Shown here: piece by piece, positions 47,579 to 54,297 of the stretch | How the letters are laid out: each line of letters begins with the position of its first letter | How positions within the stretch are numbered: the stretch's first letter is position 1 | The notes under the pieces: model-generated | Told to the model about the DNA's origin: nothing | Seen by the model: the letters and a program-made list of their open reading frames with translations, nothing else | Database searches by the model: none | NCBI RefSeq assembly: GCF_002975275.1 | Contig: NZ_PCOQ01000001.1 | Span: 806,001-870,000 of the forward strand | Length of the DNA: 64,000 nt | Direction of reading: 5' to 3' | From: Achromobacter sp. MYb9 | Lineage (GTDB): Bacteria > Pseudomonadota > Gammaproteobacteria > Burkholderiales > Burkholderiaceae_B | Position numbers and translations under genes: made by a program

Positions 47579-48583
47579 CTAGTCGTCCTCGCCATACTGG
47601 GTGGCCAGCGTTTCGGCCGCCACGCCGGCTTCGTTCAGCGTGCGCACCAGCGCGTCGGTATCGCCATGCGTGGCGATGACGCGGCGCGCGCCGGTGTCAT
47701 GGATGGTTCGCAACAAATCCGGCCAGTCCGCATGGTCTGACACGACAAAGCCACGGTCCATGTTGCGGCGGCGCCGATTGCCCCGCAACCGCATCCAGCC
47801 CGATGCGAAGCCATGCTGGGCCTTGCGGAAGCGCCGCAGCCACGCGCTGCCGGCGGCCGACGGCGGCGCAATGATCAGCTCGCCCGCGAAGCCGGCCCTT
47901 GAGGCCGGCGAGTCGCCATCGGCGTCGATCACCCCTTGCGTGTCGGCCATGTCGATGCCGGCATGCCGGTACACATCCACACCGGCCGCGATAGCACCAT
48001 GCACGTAGACCGGCCGGTCGATGAACGGCTTGAGTTCCGCCAATACGCGCTGCGCCTTGCCCAACGCGTAGCAATAGAGAATAGCGGCCTCGCCGCGTGC
48101 CGCGCAGTGGTCGCGCCATTGCACGATGTCCTGTGCCACGTCCGCCGTGCCGGGCCAACGATAGATGGGCAGGCCGAACGTGGCTTCGGTGATGAACGTG
48201 TCGCAAGCAACGACTTCAAACGGGCTGCACGTCGGGTCCGGCTGCCGCTTGTAGTCGCCCGACACCACCCAGGTCTGGCCGTCGGCCTCGATGCGAACCT
48301 GGGCGGAACCCAGCACGTGGCCAGCCGGGTGCAACGATACGCGGGCATTGCCAAGCATGAACGGCTGACCATATTCATGCACGCGATAGTCTTGATCGCC
48401 CAATCGCCATTGCAGGATCGGCAGGCCTTCGGCGCTGGTGTGATAGCAGCCCATCCCCACCCGGGCGTGGTCGCCATGGCCATGCGTCAGCACGGCGGTC
48501 GCCACCGGCCGCCACGGATCGATGTAGAACTGGCCTGCCGGGCAGTACAGGCCTTCGGGACGCAATTGCACGACATCGCGCAT
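47579..48583 (-). CDS. Ligase-associated DNA damage response exonuclease (metallo-beta-lactamase fold)
   Basis: A 334-residue MBL/beta-CASP nuclease. The metal motif is LTHGHGDHARVG (about 31-42), with VVSGDYKRQPDPTCSPFE near 110 and the C-terminal VVSDHADWPDLL. It belongs to the family of SNM1/CPSF-like nucleases that forms the first gene of the ligase cluster. It is the operon leader; the 203-base region upstream is divergent with the antiporter gene and must hold the cluster promoter. Confidence 0.95.
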   Translation of the reverse strand: MRDVVQLRPEGLYCPAGQFYIDPWRPVATAVLTHGHGDHARVGMGCYHTSAEGLPILQWRLGDQDYRVHEYGQPFMLGNARVSLHPAGHVLGSAQVRIEADGQTWVVSGDYKRQPDPTCSPFEVVACDTFITEATFGLPIYRWPGTADVAQDIVQWRDHCAARGEAAILYCYALGKAQRVLAELKPFIDRPVYVHGAIAAGVDVYRHAGIDMADTQGVIDADGDSPASRAGFAGELIIAPPSAAGSAWLRRFRKAQHGFASGWMRLRGNRRRRNMDRGFVVSDHADWPDLLRTIHDTGARRVIATHGDTDALVRTLNEAGVAAETLATQYGEDD

Positions 48584-48680
48584 GGGGCTCTCCGGGCACA
48601 GCGCTTGCTGACAAAACGTTCAGGTCCCGCAGCCAATGCGCCGCGGGTCGGCAACGATTCACGATACTCCAAAAGACAAT

Positions 48681-48758
48681 ATGCGAAACCGACACATTCT
48701 GACGCTTGTTGTGCTCGTGGTCATCTTTGCGGTGGCCATGTCCCTCGTGCCCTGGTAG
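48681..48758 (+). CDS. Possible 25-residue hydrophobic small protein
   Basis: ATG at 48681 opens a 25-codon frame, MRNRHILTLVVLVVIFAVAM with tail SLVPW, that would make a short basic N-terminus plus a single transmembrane helix. It ends 28 bases before the antiporter start and runs in the same direction. The ribosome site is weak (AAAAGA). It could be a membrane microprotein, a translational leader for the antiporter, or chance. Its clean topology argues mildly against chance. Confidence 0.4.
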   Translation: MRNRHILTLVVLVVIFAVAMSLVPW

Positions 48759-48786
48759 CTCGGGCCGAGCCACCTGTTCGGTCCAG

Positions 48787-49872
48787 ATGAAATCCATTCT
48801 TCAGTCCGAGAAATCCCTGCTTCTGGCATTTGCCGTCGCAGCGGCAGGCTATGCGGTGGACACCCCGTTGGCGGGCTTTGGCCGGCTCGCCAGTGTGTCC
48901 GAGACAATCCTTCTAATCGGAGCGATCCTGGCAGCGTCGCTGAATGTGGCGCGCCATGCCGAACGCATTGCCCAGAAACTGGGCGACCCCTACGGCAGCA
49001 TGATCCTGACGCTGTCGGCGGTACTGGTCGAAGTCATCGTGTTGGCGACCGTCTCCGCCAAAACCGGCTCGCCCACGTTGGTGCGTGACAGTATTTATTC
49101 AGCCGTCATGCTCGACATCAACGGCCTTCTCGGCATCGCCGCCCTAATCGGTGGCTTCAGGCACGGAGAACAGGCCTACAACGACGATTCCGCCCGCACC
49201 TATAGCGTCATGATCCTGACCGCGGTCACGGTGTCCATGATCATTCCCGAATTCGTTCCCCAGGCCGACTGGCGCACCTATAGCGCCTTCACGATCGTGG
49301 CGATGCTGCTGCTGTACGGCGTATTCCTCCGCATGCAAACCGGCCCGCACAGCTATTTTTTCAGCTACAGCTACCCCGACAAGAAAACCCGCCGGCCCGC
49401 GCCGGCCCCCGCTTCCACGGGTTGGCGATACTCGGCCGCGATGATGGCGTGCGGCATCATCGCCGTGGGGCTTCTTGCCGAACTCATGTCGCACTCGCTT
49501 GATCGCAGCCTGAAAGGCGTCAATGTTCCCGCTGGCCTGGTTGCCCTGATCGTGGCCGGCATTTCGGCGGCGCCGGAAATGCTGACCGCGGTGCGCGCCG
49601 CGCTAGCCAATCGCATGCAGTCGGTGGTGAACATCGCCCTTGGCGCCTCGCTGTCCACGGTCATACTCACCGTCTCCGCCATGGAGGCCATGGCGCTGAT
49701 TTCCGGGCAACGCATCGACCTGGCCATGACGCCGCCGCAGACGTTGATGATGCTGGTGACGCTGTTGGTCGCGGCGATCAACTTGAATGACGGCCAGACC
49801 AACGCCATAGAAGGCATGACGCACTTCATCCTGTTCACGACCTTTCTGATGTTGCTGGCACTGGGCCTGTAG
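48787..49872 (+). CDS. Calcium/cation:proton antiporter (ChaA/CaxA family)
   Basis: Membrane antiporter of 361 residues with about eleven hydrophobic segments. LGDPYGSMILTLSAVLVEVI (about 66-85) is the first alpha-repeat of the Ca2+/H+ exchanger family, and VALIVAGISAAPEMLTAVRA (about 253-272) is the second, each with its acidic residue. The mid-loop with PHSYFFSYSYPDKKTRRP matches ionic transporter y4hA-like proteins. The ATG at 48787 was chosen because the codons upstream show no hydrophobic pattern. It exports Ca2+ or Na+ for protons, aiding ion and pH balance. Confidence 0.9.
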   Translation: MKSILQSEKSLLLAFAVAAAGYAVDTPLAGFGRLASVSETILLIGAILAASLNVARHAERIAQKLGDPYGSMILTLSAVLVEVIVLATVSAKTGSPTLVRDSIYSAVMLDINGLLGIAALIGGFRHGEQAYNDDSARTYSVMILTAVTVSMIIPEFVPQADWRTYSAFTIVAMLLLYGVFLRMQTGPHSYFFSYSYPDKKTRRPAPAPASTGWRYSAAMMACGIIAVGLLAELMSHSLDRSLKGVNVPAGLVALIVAGISAAPEMLTAVRAALANRMQSVVNIALGASLSTVILTVSAMEAMALISGQRIDLAMTPPQTLMMLVTLLVAAINLNDGQTNAIEGMTHFILFTTFLMLLALGL

Positions 49873-49908
49873 CGATCATTCGCGCCCGCCACATGGCATT
49901 GCGCTATG

Positions 49909-50742
49909 TCAGGGCGCCACGGGCAGGCGGCGTTTGTGCGCGGTGGCCTGGTACTGGCGGCGAATAATCGCGGCAGCCCGCTCGGACACGGCTTGGCCTT
50001 CCAGGAAGGAGTCGATGTCGTCGTATGTCACGCCAAAGGCTTCCTCGTCCGGACGCAACGGCGACAGCGACTCCAGATCGGCGGTGGGTACCTTGACGAT
50101 CAGCTGCGCGGGCGCGCCAAGAAGGAGCGCAAGCGCACGTACCTGCCGTTTTGTCAGGCCGCTGAGTGGAACGACATCGGCGGCGCCGTCGCCATACTTG
50201 GTAAAGAAGCCCATCACCGCTTCTGCCGCCTGATCGGTTCCGATGACCAGACAGTCCAAGGCCCCCGCGATCGCGTATTGCGCCACCATGCGCTGCCGGG
50301 CCTTGATGTTGCCCGCCACGAAATCTTCCATGGCCGCATCATTGAAGGCCAGGCCCGCAGACACCAGCGCATCACGTTGCGCCTCCACGGCAGGCTTGAT
50401 GTCCACGCGCATCCGGTGATCCGCCCCGACGAATTCAAGCGCCAGGGCGGCGTCGTCTTCATCTTTTTGTTCGCCGTGTGGCAAGCGTACGCCGACGAAT
50501 GTCGCGCTTCCGCCACCTGCGCGAATGCGCTCCACCGCAAGTTGGGCCATCCTGCCCGCCACCAATGAATCAACACCCCCGCTGATCCCAAGTACGTATC
50601 CGGCTTTCCGGCTTGCCAACAGATAGTCTTGAAGAAAATTAATCCTGGCCTCGAGCTCAGCGGCGGCATCGAAGTCCCGCAGCACGCCCAGCGAGCGGGC
50701 GATGGCCGCGTGTCCGTTCCCAGCGTCAAAGTTCTCTTTCAT
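49909..50742 (-). CDS. nadE: Ammonia-dependent NAD(+) synthetase
   Basis: Makes NAD+ from nicotinate adenine dinucleotide. It has 277 residues, so the short ammonia-using form without a glutaminase domain. The PP-loop motif VLGISGGVDSLVAGRMA is near residue 50, and VIGTDQAAEAVMGFFTKYGD and VVPLSGLTKRQVRAL follow. Transcribed alone, convergent with the antiporter gene. Confidence 0.96.
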   Translation of the reverse strand: MKENFDAGNGHAAIARSLGVLRDFDAAAELEARINFLQDYLLASRKAGYVLGISGGVDSLVAGRMAQLAVERIRAGGGSATFVGVRLPHGEQKDEDDAALALEFVGADHRMRVDIKPAVEAQRDALVSAGLAFNDAAMEDFVAGNIKARQRMVAQYAIAGALDCLVIGTDQAAEAVMGFFTKYGDGAADVVPLSGLTKRQVRALALLLGAPAQLIVKVPTADLESLSPLRPDEEAFGVTYDDIDSFLEGQAVSERAAAIIRRQYQATAHKRRLPVAP

Positions 50743-50849
50743 GGTCGGCTCCCAATGACGAAAGAGCCTTTAGCAAGTGGTATGCCCAAAACGCCTGCCG
50801 GCTTTCTGGGTGCGCGGGGGAATCGGGGGGACCGTTTTCCTGAGGCAAT

Positions 50850-50883
50850 AAAAAACGCCCTAGTCGCTAAGCGGCTAAGGCGT
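50850..50883 (-). terminator. Rho-independent terminator of tRNA-Lys
   Basis: On the minus strand a 9-bp stem (50875-50883 with 50855-50863, one G-T pair) is followed by six T residues. It lies 17 bases beyond the tRNA-Lys 3' end. Confidence 0.85.
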
Positions 50884-50899
50884 CTTTCATCTTGAATTC

Positions 50900-50975
50900 T
50901 GGTGGGCTGTGAGTGGCTCGAACACTCGACCTACGGATTAAGAGTCCGCTGCTCTACCAACTGAGCTAACAGCCC
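50900..50975 (-). tRNA. tRNA-Lys (anticodon CTT)
   Basis: A 76-base tRNA with encoded CCA. The acceptor arm GGGCTGT pairs with ACAGCCC. The D-arm GCTC-AGTTGGTA-GAGC, anticodon loop CTCTTAA (anticodon CTT) and TTCGAGC T-loop all fold normally. CTT reads the AAG lysine codon, preferred in this GC-rich genome. It is a single-gene unit with its own promoter and terminator. Confidence 0.97.
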
Positions 50976-51076
50976 TGCAATCCACTCATTTCCGATTCGT
51001 TTTCAACTGCGCTTTACCGTTGCCGGTGCGGTGCCGCTGTCTGCGTTTCGTTATGTGTGCAGTGCGAAGAAGCAAG

Positions 51077-51105
51077 ATTATATGTAGGTTTTTTGGTTTG
51101 TGCAA
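51077..51105 (-). promoter_or_regulatory. Sigma-70 promoter of tRNA-Lys
   Basis: On the minus strand TTGCAC (51100-51105) and a perfect TATAAT (51077-51082) are separated by 17 bases. Transcription would start near 51070, giving a leader of about 95 bases before the tRNA. Confidence 0.8.
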
Positions 51106-51139
51106 GTCATGTGCCAAAAAACTTTTCACGCCCGCCGCA

Positions 51140-51886
51140 TCACGCGGCGTAGCCGCCGTCCACCGCCAGGCTCGCGCCCGTGATGTAGCGCCCTTCGGGG
51201 CCCGCCAGGAACGCCACCATGCCGGCGATGTCGCGGGTTTCGCCATAGTGCGGCAGGGACAGCACGGCCACCAATTCGCCCGCGCGTTCGCCGTCCGCCG
51301 GATTCATATCCGTGTTGATCGGGCCGGGATGCACGACGTTGACGGTGATGCCGCGCGTGCCGAGGTCGCGCGCCAGGCCTTGCGTCAATCCGACCAGCGC
51401 GGACTTGCTGGCGGCATACAGCGCGACGCCGGCTCGCCCCGCGCGGCCGGCCAGGCAACTACCGATATTGATGATGCGGCCGCCGTCCGGCATGGACGCC
51501 TGTGCCGTGCGGATCGCGACGAAAGGCGCGCGAACGTTGATGTCCATCGTGCGCTCGTAGTCGTCCACGCTGGTGTCGCCAATCAGGCCCGCGACGAAGA
51601 TCCCCGCGTTGTTGACCAGCACATCCACCGGGCCCAATTCCTTGATCGCGGCTTCCACCGCCTGCCGCACCGCCAGCGCGTCTTCGGAATCGGCCTGGAT
51701 CGCAAGCGCGCGGCGCCCCTCCACGGTCAGTTCCCCGGCAAGCGCCTGCGCAGCGTCGGCGGACGACGCGCTGACATAGGTGAACGCCACATCGGCGCCA
51801 TCGGCGGCCAGTCGTCGCACGATGGCCGCGCCGATGCCTCGGCTGCCGCCGGTCACGAATGCCACTTTTCCAGTCAGGTTGCCCAT
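51140..51886 (-). CDS. SDR family oxidoreductase
   Basis: Classical short-chain dehydrogenase of 248 residues. TGGSRGIGAAI is near residue 12, NNAG near 90, the catalytic serine in INIGSCLAG near 139, YAASK near 156, and the C-terminal TGASLAVDGGY is standard. The basic residue after the glycine motif region and the TYVSASSADA segment suggest NADP(H). The AGGAAGAG ribosome site fits the ATG. It is divergent from a TetR regulator with shared operators, so it is probably induced by the ligand of that regulator. Substrate unknown. Confidence 0.9.
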   Translation of the reverse strand: MGNLTGKVAFVTGGSRGIGAAIVRRLAADGADVAFTYVSASSADAAQALAGELTVEGRRALAIQADSEDALAVRQAVEAAIKELGPVDVLVNNAGIFVAGLIGDTSVDDYERTMDINVRAPFVAIRTAQASMPDGGRIINIGSCLAGRAGRAGVALYAASKSALVGLTQGLARDLGTRGITVNVVHPGPINTDMNPADGERAGELVAVLSLPHYGETRDIAGMVAFLAGPEGRYITGASLAVDGGYAA

Positions 51887-51898
51887 CGCTCTTCCTTA

Positions 51899-51920
51899 AT
51901 TTGTAGTGATCAGTACAAAT
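51899..51920. promoter_or_regulatory. TetR-type operator, near-perfect 22-bp palindrome
   Basis: Arms ATTTGTA and TACAAAT flank a TGATCA core; 20 of 22 positions are symmetric. It lies 12 bases before the SDR start, where binding would block that gene. The adjacent divergent TetR gene is the expected binder. Confidence 0.75.
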
Positions 51921-51954
51921 ATCATCGCCGTATCGCGACGCGGGCGTCAATCAT

Positions 51955-51976
51955 TTTTTTATCGATCAACACAAAA
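51955..51976. promoter_or_regulatory. Second, degenerate TetR-type operator
   Basis: The stretch with core CGATCA and right arm ACAAAA aligns with the 51899 operator at about 15 of 22 positions. It lies 25 bases before the TetR start, so it may give autoregulation. Confidence 0.5.
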
Positions 51977-52001
51977 TTACTGTCATGGGTAAAATCGCCG
52001 C

Positions 52002-52646
52002 ATGGCAGAACGTGGGCGCCCCCGGAGCTTCGACCGGGCCCAGGCCTTGCAAAAGGCCATGGAAATCTTCTGGTCGAAGGGATATGAAGGAGCATCGCTA
52101 ACCGATCTGACGGAGGCGATGGGCATCAACTCGCCCAGCCTTTACGGCGCGTTCGGCTCAAAAGAAGGACTATTCCGCGAAGCCGTCGAGCTCTACCGCC
52201 AAACAGAGGGCGGCTCGTCGCGGCGCGCGCTGCAAAACGCGCCCACGGCGCGCGGTGGCATCGAGTCCATGTTGATGGCCGCAGCCGAACGCTTCACCGC
52301 CCCCGGCCAGCCGCCGGGCTGCATGATCGTGCTGGGCGCGCCGTCGGGCAGCGTCAACCACGCCAGCGTGGGCGGCTTTCTGTGCGACAACCGGCGCGAC
52401 ATGCAGGGCCGCATCCTGGCCCGCCTGAACGCGGGTGTCGCCCAAGGCGAATTGCCGGTGGGCGCCGACACGAAGAGCCTTGCGGCCTTCTACACGACCG
52501 TGCTGCACGGCATGTCCATCCAGGCGCGCGACGGCGCCACCCGCAAGACGCTGCAAGGCGTGGCGCGCCAAGCCATGTGCGCCTGGGATGCCCTGACCGC
52601 AGGCCCGCCGCTTTCCGGCCTTGCGCCGGCCAGCGCCCGCGGCTGA
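52002..52646 (+). CDS. TetR-family transcriptional regulator
   Basis: A 214-residue TetR regulator. The HTH spans about 12-58 (RAQALQKAMEIFWSKGYEGA, LTDLTEAMGINSPSLYGAFG, KEGLFREAV), and the C-terminal ligand domain includes GCMIVLGAPSGSVNHASVGG. The C-terminal domain type often senses electrophiles or quaternary amines. It is divergent from the SDR gene. The diguanylate cyclase gene begins 12 bases after its stop, and may be read from the same transcript. Confidence 0.93.
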   Translation: MAERGRPRSFDRAQALQKAMEIFWSKGYEGASLTDLTEAMGINSPSLYGAFGSKEGLFREAVELYRQTEGGSSRRALQNAPTARGGIESMLMAAAERFTAPGQPPGCMIVLGAPSGSVNHASVGGFLCDNRRDMQGRILARLNAGVAQGELPVGADTKSLAAFYTTVLHGMSIQARDGATRKTLQGVARQAMCAWDALTAGPPLSGLAPASARG

Positions 52647-52657
52647 CGGATACCGTC

Positions 52658-54253
52658 ATGTTCCGCATCGACCTTCGGCGCCTCATCCTGTGGATCAGCC
52701 TGCTGTCGGTCGTCCTGGTGTTGGCCGGGGGCCTGCACGCCAGCTATCTGGTACAGCGCGACCTGCTCCTGCACAACGCACTGGAGGTCAACCGCGCCTA
52801 TGCCTCCAAACTGGCGTCCACCACCGATACCTTTCTCAGCGATGTGCGGCGTTATCTGGCGTACAGCGCCGACGTGCTCGCCGACATGGAATCCCGCCCC
52901 GGGCTGATGGCCGAAGAGACGCGGCGCCAGCAGGGACAACTGGGCCATTTCAATTCCAGCGTCATCGTGTCGCCGGCCGGCAAAGTGATCGCGGTGTCCT
53001 CTGCCTATCCGGAATTGCTTGGCCAGCAGTTGACCAGCGACGCCTCCGAGACCGCGATCCGTACCAAGCAACCGATCATCAGCGAGCCCTACCAGACCGC
53101 CACCGGCCGCTGGCTGATCCTGTATTCGTATCCCATCTTCTCGCGCGACTACCGTTATCTTGGCTACATTGCCGGTACGCTGTACCTACATGAGGACAAT
53201 GCGCTGGACCGCCTGCTGGGCCACCATTTCTATCGCGACGATTCCTCCCTGTACGTCATGGACCGCAACGGCACGCTGATCTATCACCCCGATCGCAGCC
53301 AGCTGGGACACAAAGCACCCGACGACGAGGTCTTCGCGGCGGCCCGCCGGGGCGAAACCGGAGAACAGCGCTTCACGGACAGCCAAGGCCGCGACATGCT
53401 GGCGGGCTATGCGCCGGTGCCCAGCACCGGCTGGAGCCTGATCGCGCAACGTCCGGTGGCCAGCACCCTGCAACCCTTGAGCGACCTGGTCATGGCCACC
53501 GCTGCAAACGCCCTGCCCCTGCTGTTGCTGTCGGTGGTATTGATCTGGCTGATGTCGCGCTGGATCGCGCGGCCGCTGGGCGAATTGGCCAGCATCGCCC
53601 GGCACATGCAGGATCCCGATTCAGCGGCGCGCATCCGCGGCGTCCGCTCCTGGTACTTCGAAGCCGCGCAACTCAAACGGGCGCTGCTCACGGGATTGGC
53701 GTCGATTCATCACAAGATCCGCGATCTGCGCCGCGAAACCACGACGGATACCTTGACGGGCCTGCTCAACCGTCGTGGCCTGGACGAAGCGCTGGCGATA
53801 CTGCAGGCCGACGAGTCGCCCGTGGCGCTGATGGTCATCGACATCGACCACTTCAAGCGCATCAACGACCGCTACGGCCACACCGCCGGCGACCAGGCGC
53901 TGCAGGCCCTGGCCACGCTGATGAGCGAAGGCTCGCGTAGCGGCGACACGCTGGCGCGATCCGGCGGAGAAGAATTCGTCATCTTGATGCCGGGCGTATC
54001 GCTCACCGCGGCCGTCTCCGCCGCGGAGCGCCTGCGCCAGCGGCTGGCCTCGCAGCCCGCCCCCGGCGCCATGGGTTCGCCCATCACGGTCTCGGTGGGC
54101 GTGGCGCGATACCCCGACCACGGCGTCTCGCTGAATGCCGTCTTCCAACGCGCAGACCAAGCGCTCTACTACGCGAAGAACAACGGCCGCAACGCCGTGT
54201 GCGTGGCCGACGACGACGTGCACGGCGGTTCGCGCGGCGCGTCGCCGGACTGA
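52658..54253 (+). CDS. Membrane diguanylate cyclase with dCache sensor
   Basis: A 531-residue protein. One transmembrane helix lies at about 10-30, a periplasmic dCache-type sensor follows to about 275, then a second helix at about 280-300, a HAMP-like linker, and a GGDEF domain from about 363. The active-site motif is SGGEEF (about 436) and the RxxD inhibitory site RSGD lies five residues before it, so it can make cyclic di-GMP and be product-inhibited. No EAL domain. It probably links an external signal to biofilm or motility. An open frame extends upstream to 52382 but only inside the TetR gene. Confidence 0.92.
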   Translation: MFRIDLRRLILWISLLSVVLVLAGGLHASYLVQRDLLLHNALEVNRAYASKLASTTDTFLSDVRRYLAYSADVLADMESRPGLMAEETRRQQGQLGHFNSSVIVSPAGKVIAVSSAYPELLGQQLTSDASETAIRTKQPIISEPYQTATGRWLILYSYPIFSRDYRYLGYIAGTLYLHEDNALDRLLGHHFYRDDSSLYVMDRNGTLIYHPDRSQLGHKAPDDEVFAAARRGETGEQRFTDSQGRDMLAGYAPVPSTGWSLIAQRPVASTLQPLSDLVMATAANALPLLLLSVVLIWLMSRWIARPLGELASIARHMQDPDSAARIRGVRSWYFEAAQLKRALLTGLASIHHKIRDLRRETTTDTLTGLLNRRGLDEALAILQADESPVALMVIDIDHFKRINDRYGHTAGDQALQALATLMSEGSRSGDTLARSGGEEFVILMPGVSLTAAVSAAERLRQRLASQPAPGAMGSPITVSVGVARYPDHGVSLNAVFQRADQALYYAKNNGRNAVCVADDDVHGGSRGASPD

Positions 54254-54297
54254 CCGGCCCTCGCTGTCAGCCTTGCTGGCTTTCTGCCGGCTTTTCC

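Noticed and set aside
50900..50975. tRNA-Lys as a genomic-island attachment site
   Set aside because: No integrase gene and no duplicated tRNA 3' end are visible on either side within the window.
51020..52087. A 355-codon plus-strand frame over the SDR gene
   Set aside because: Antisense to a normal SDR gene and runs through the tRNA promoter and TetR operators.
54254..54297. Terminator between the diguanylate cyclase and AsmA genes
   Set aside because: Only a 4-bp stem AGCC/GGCT with a short T-stretch was found, too weak to call.
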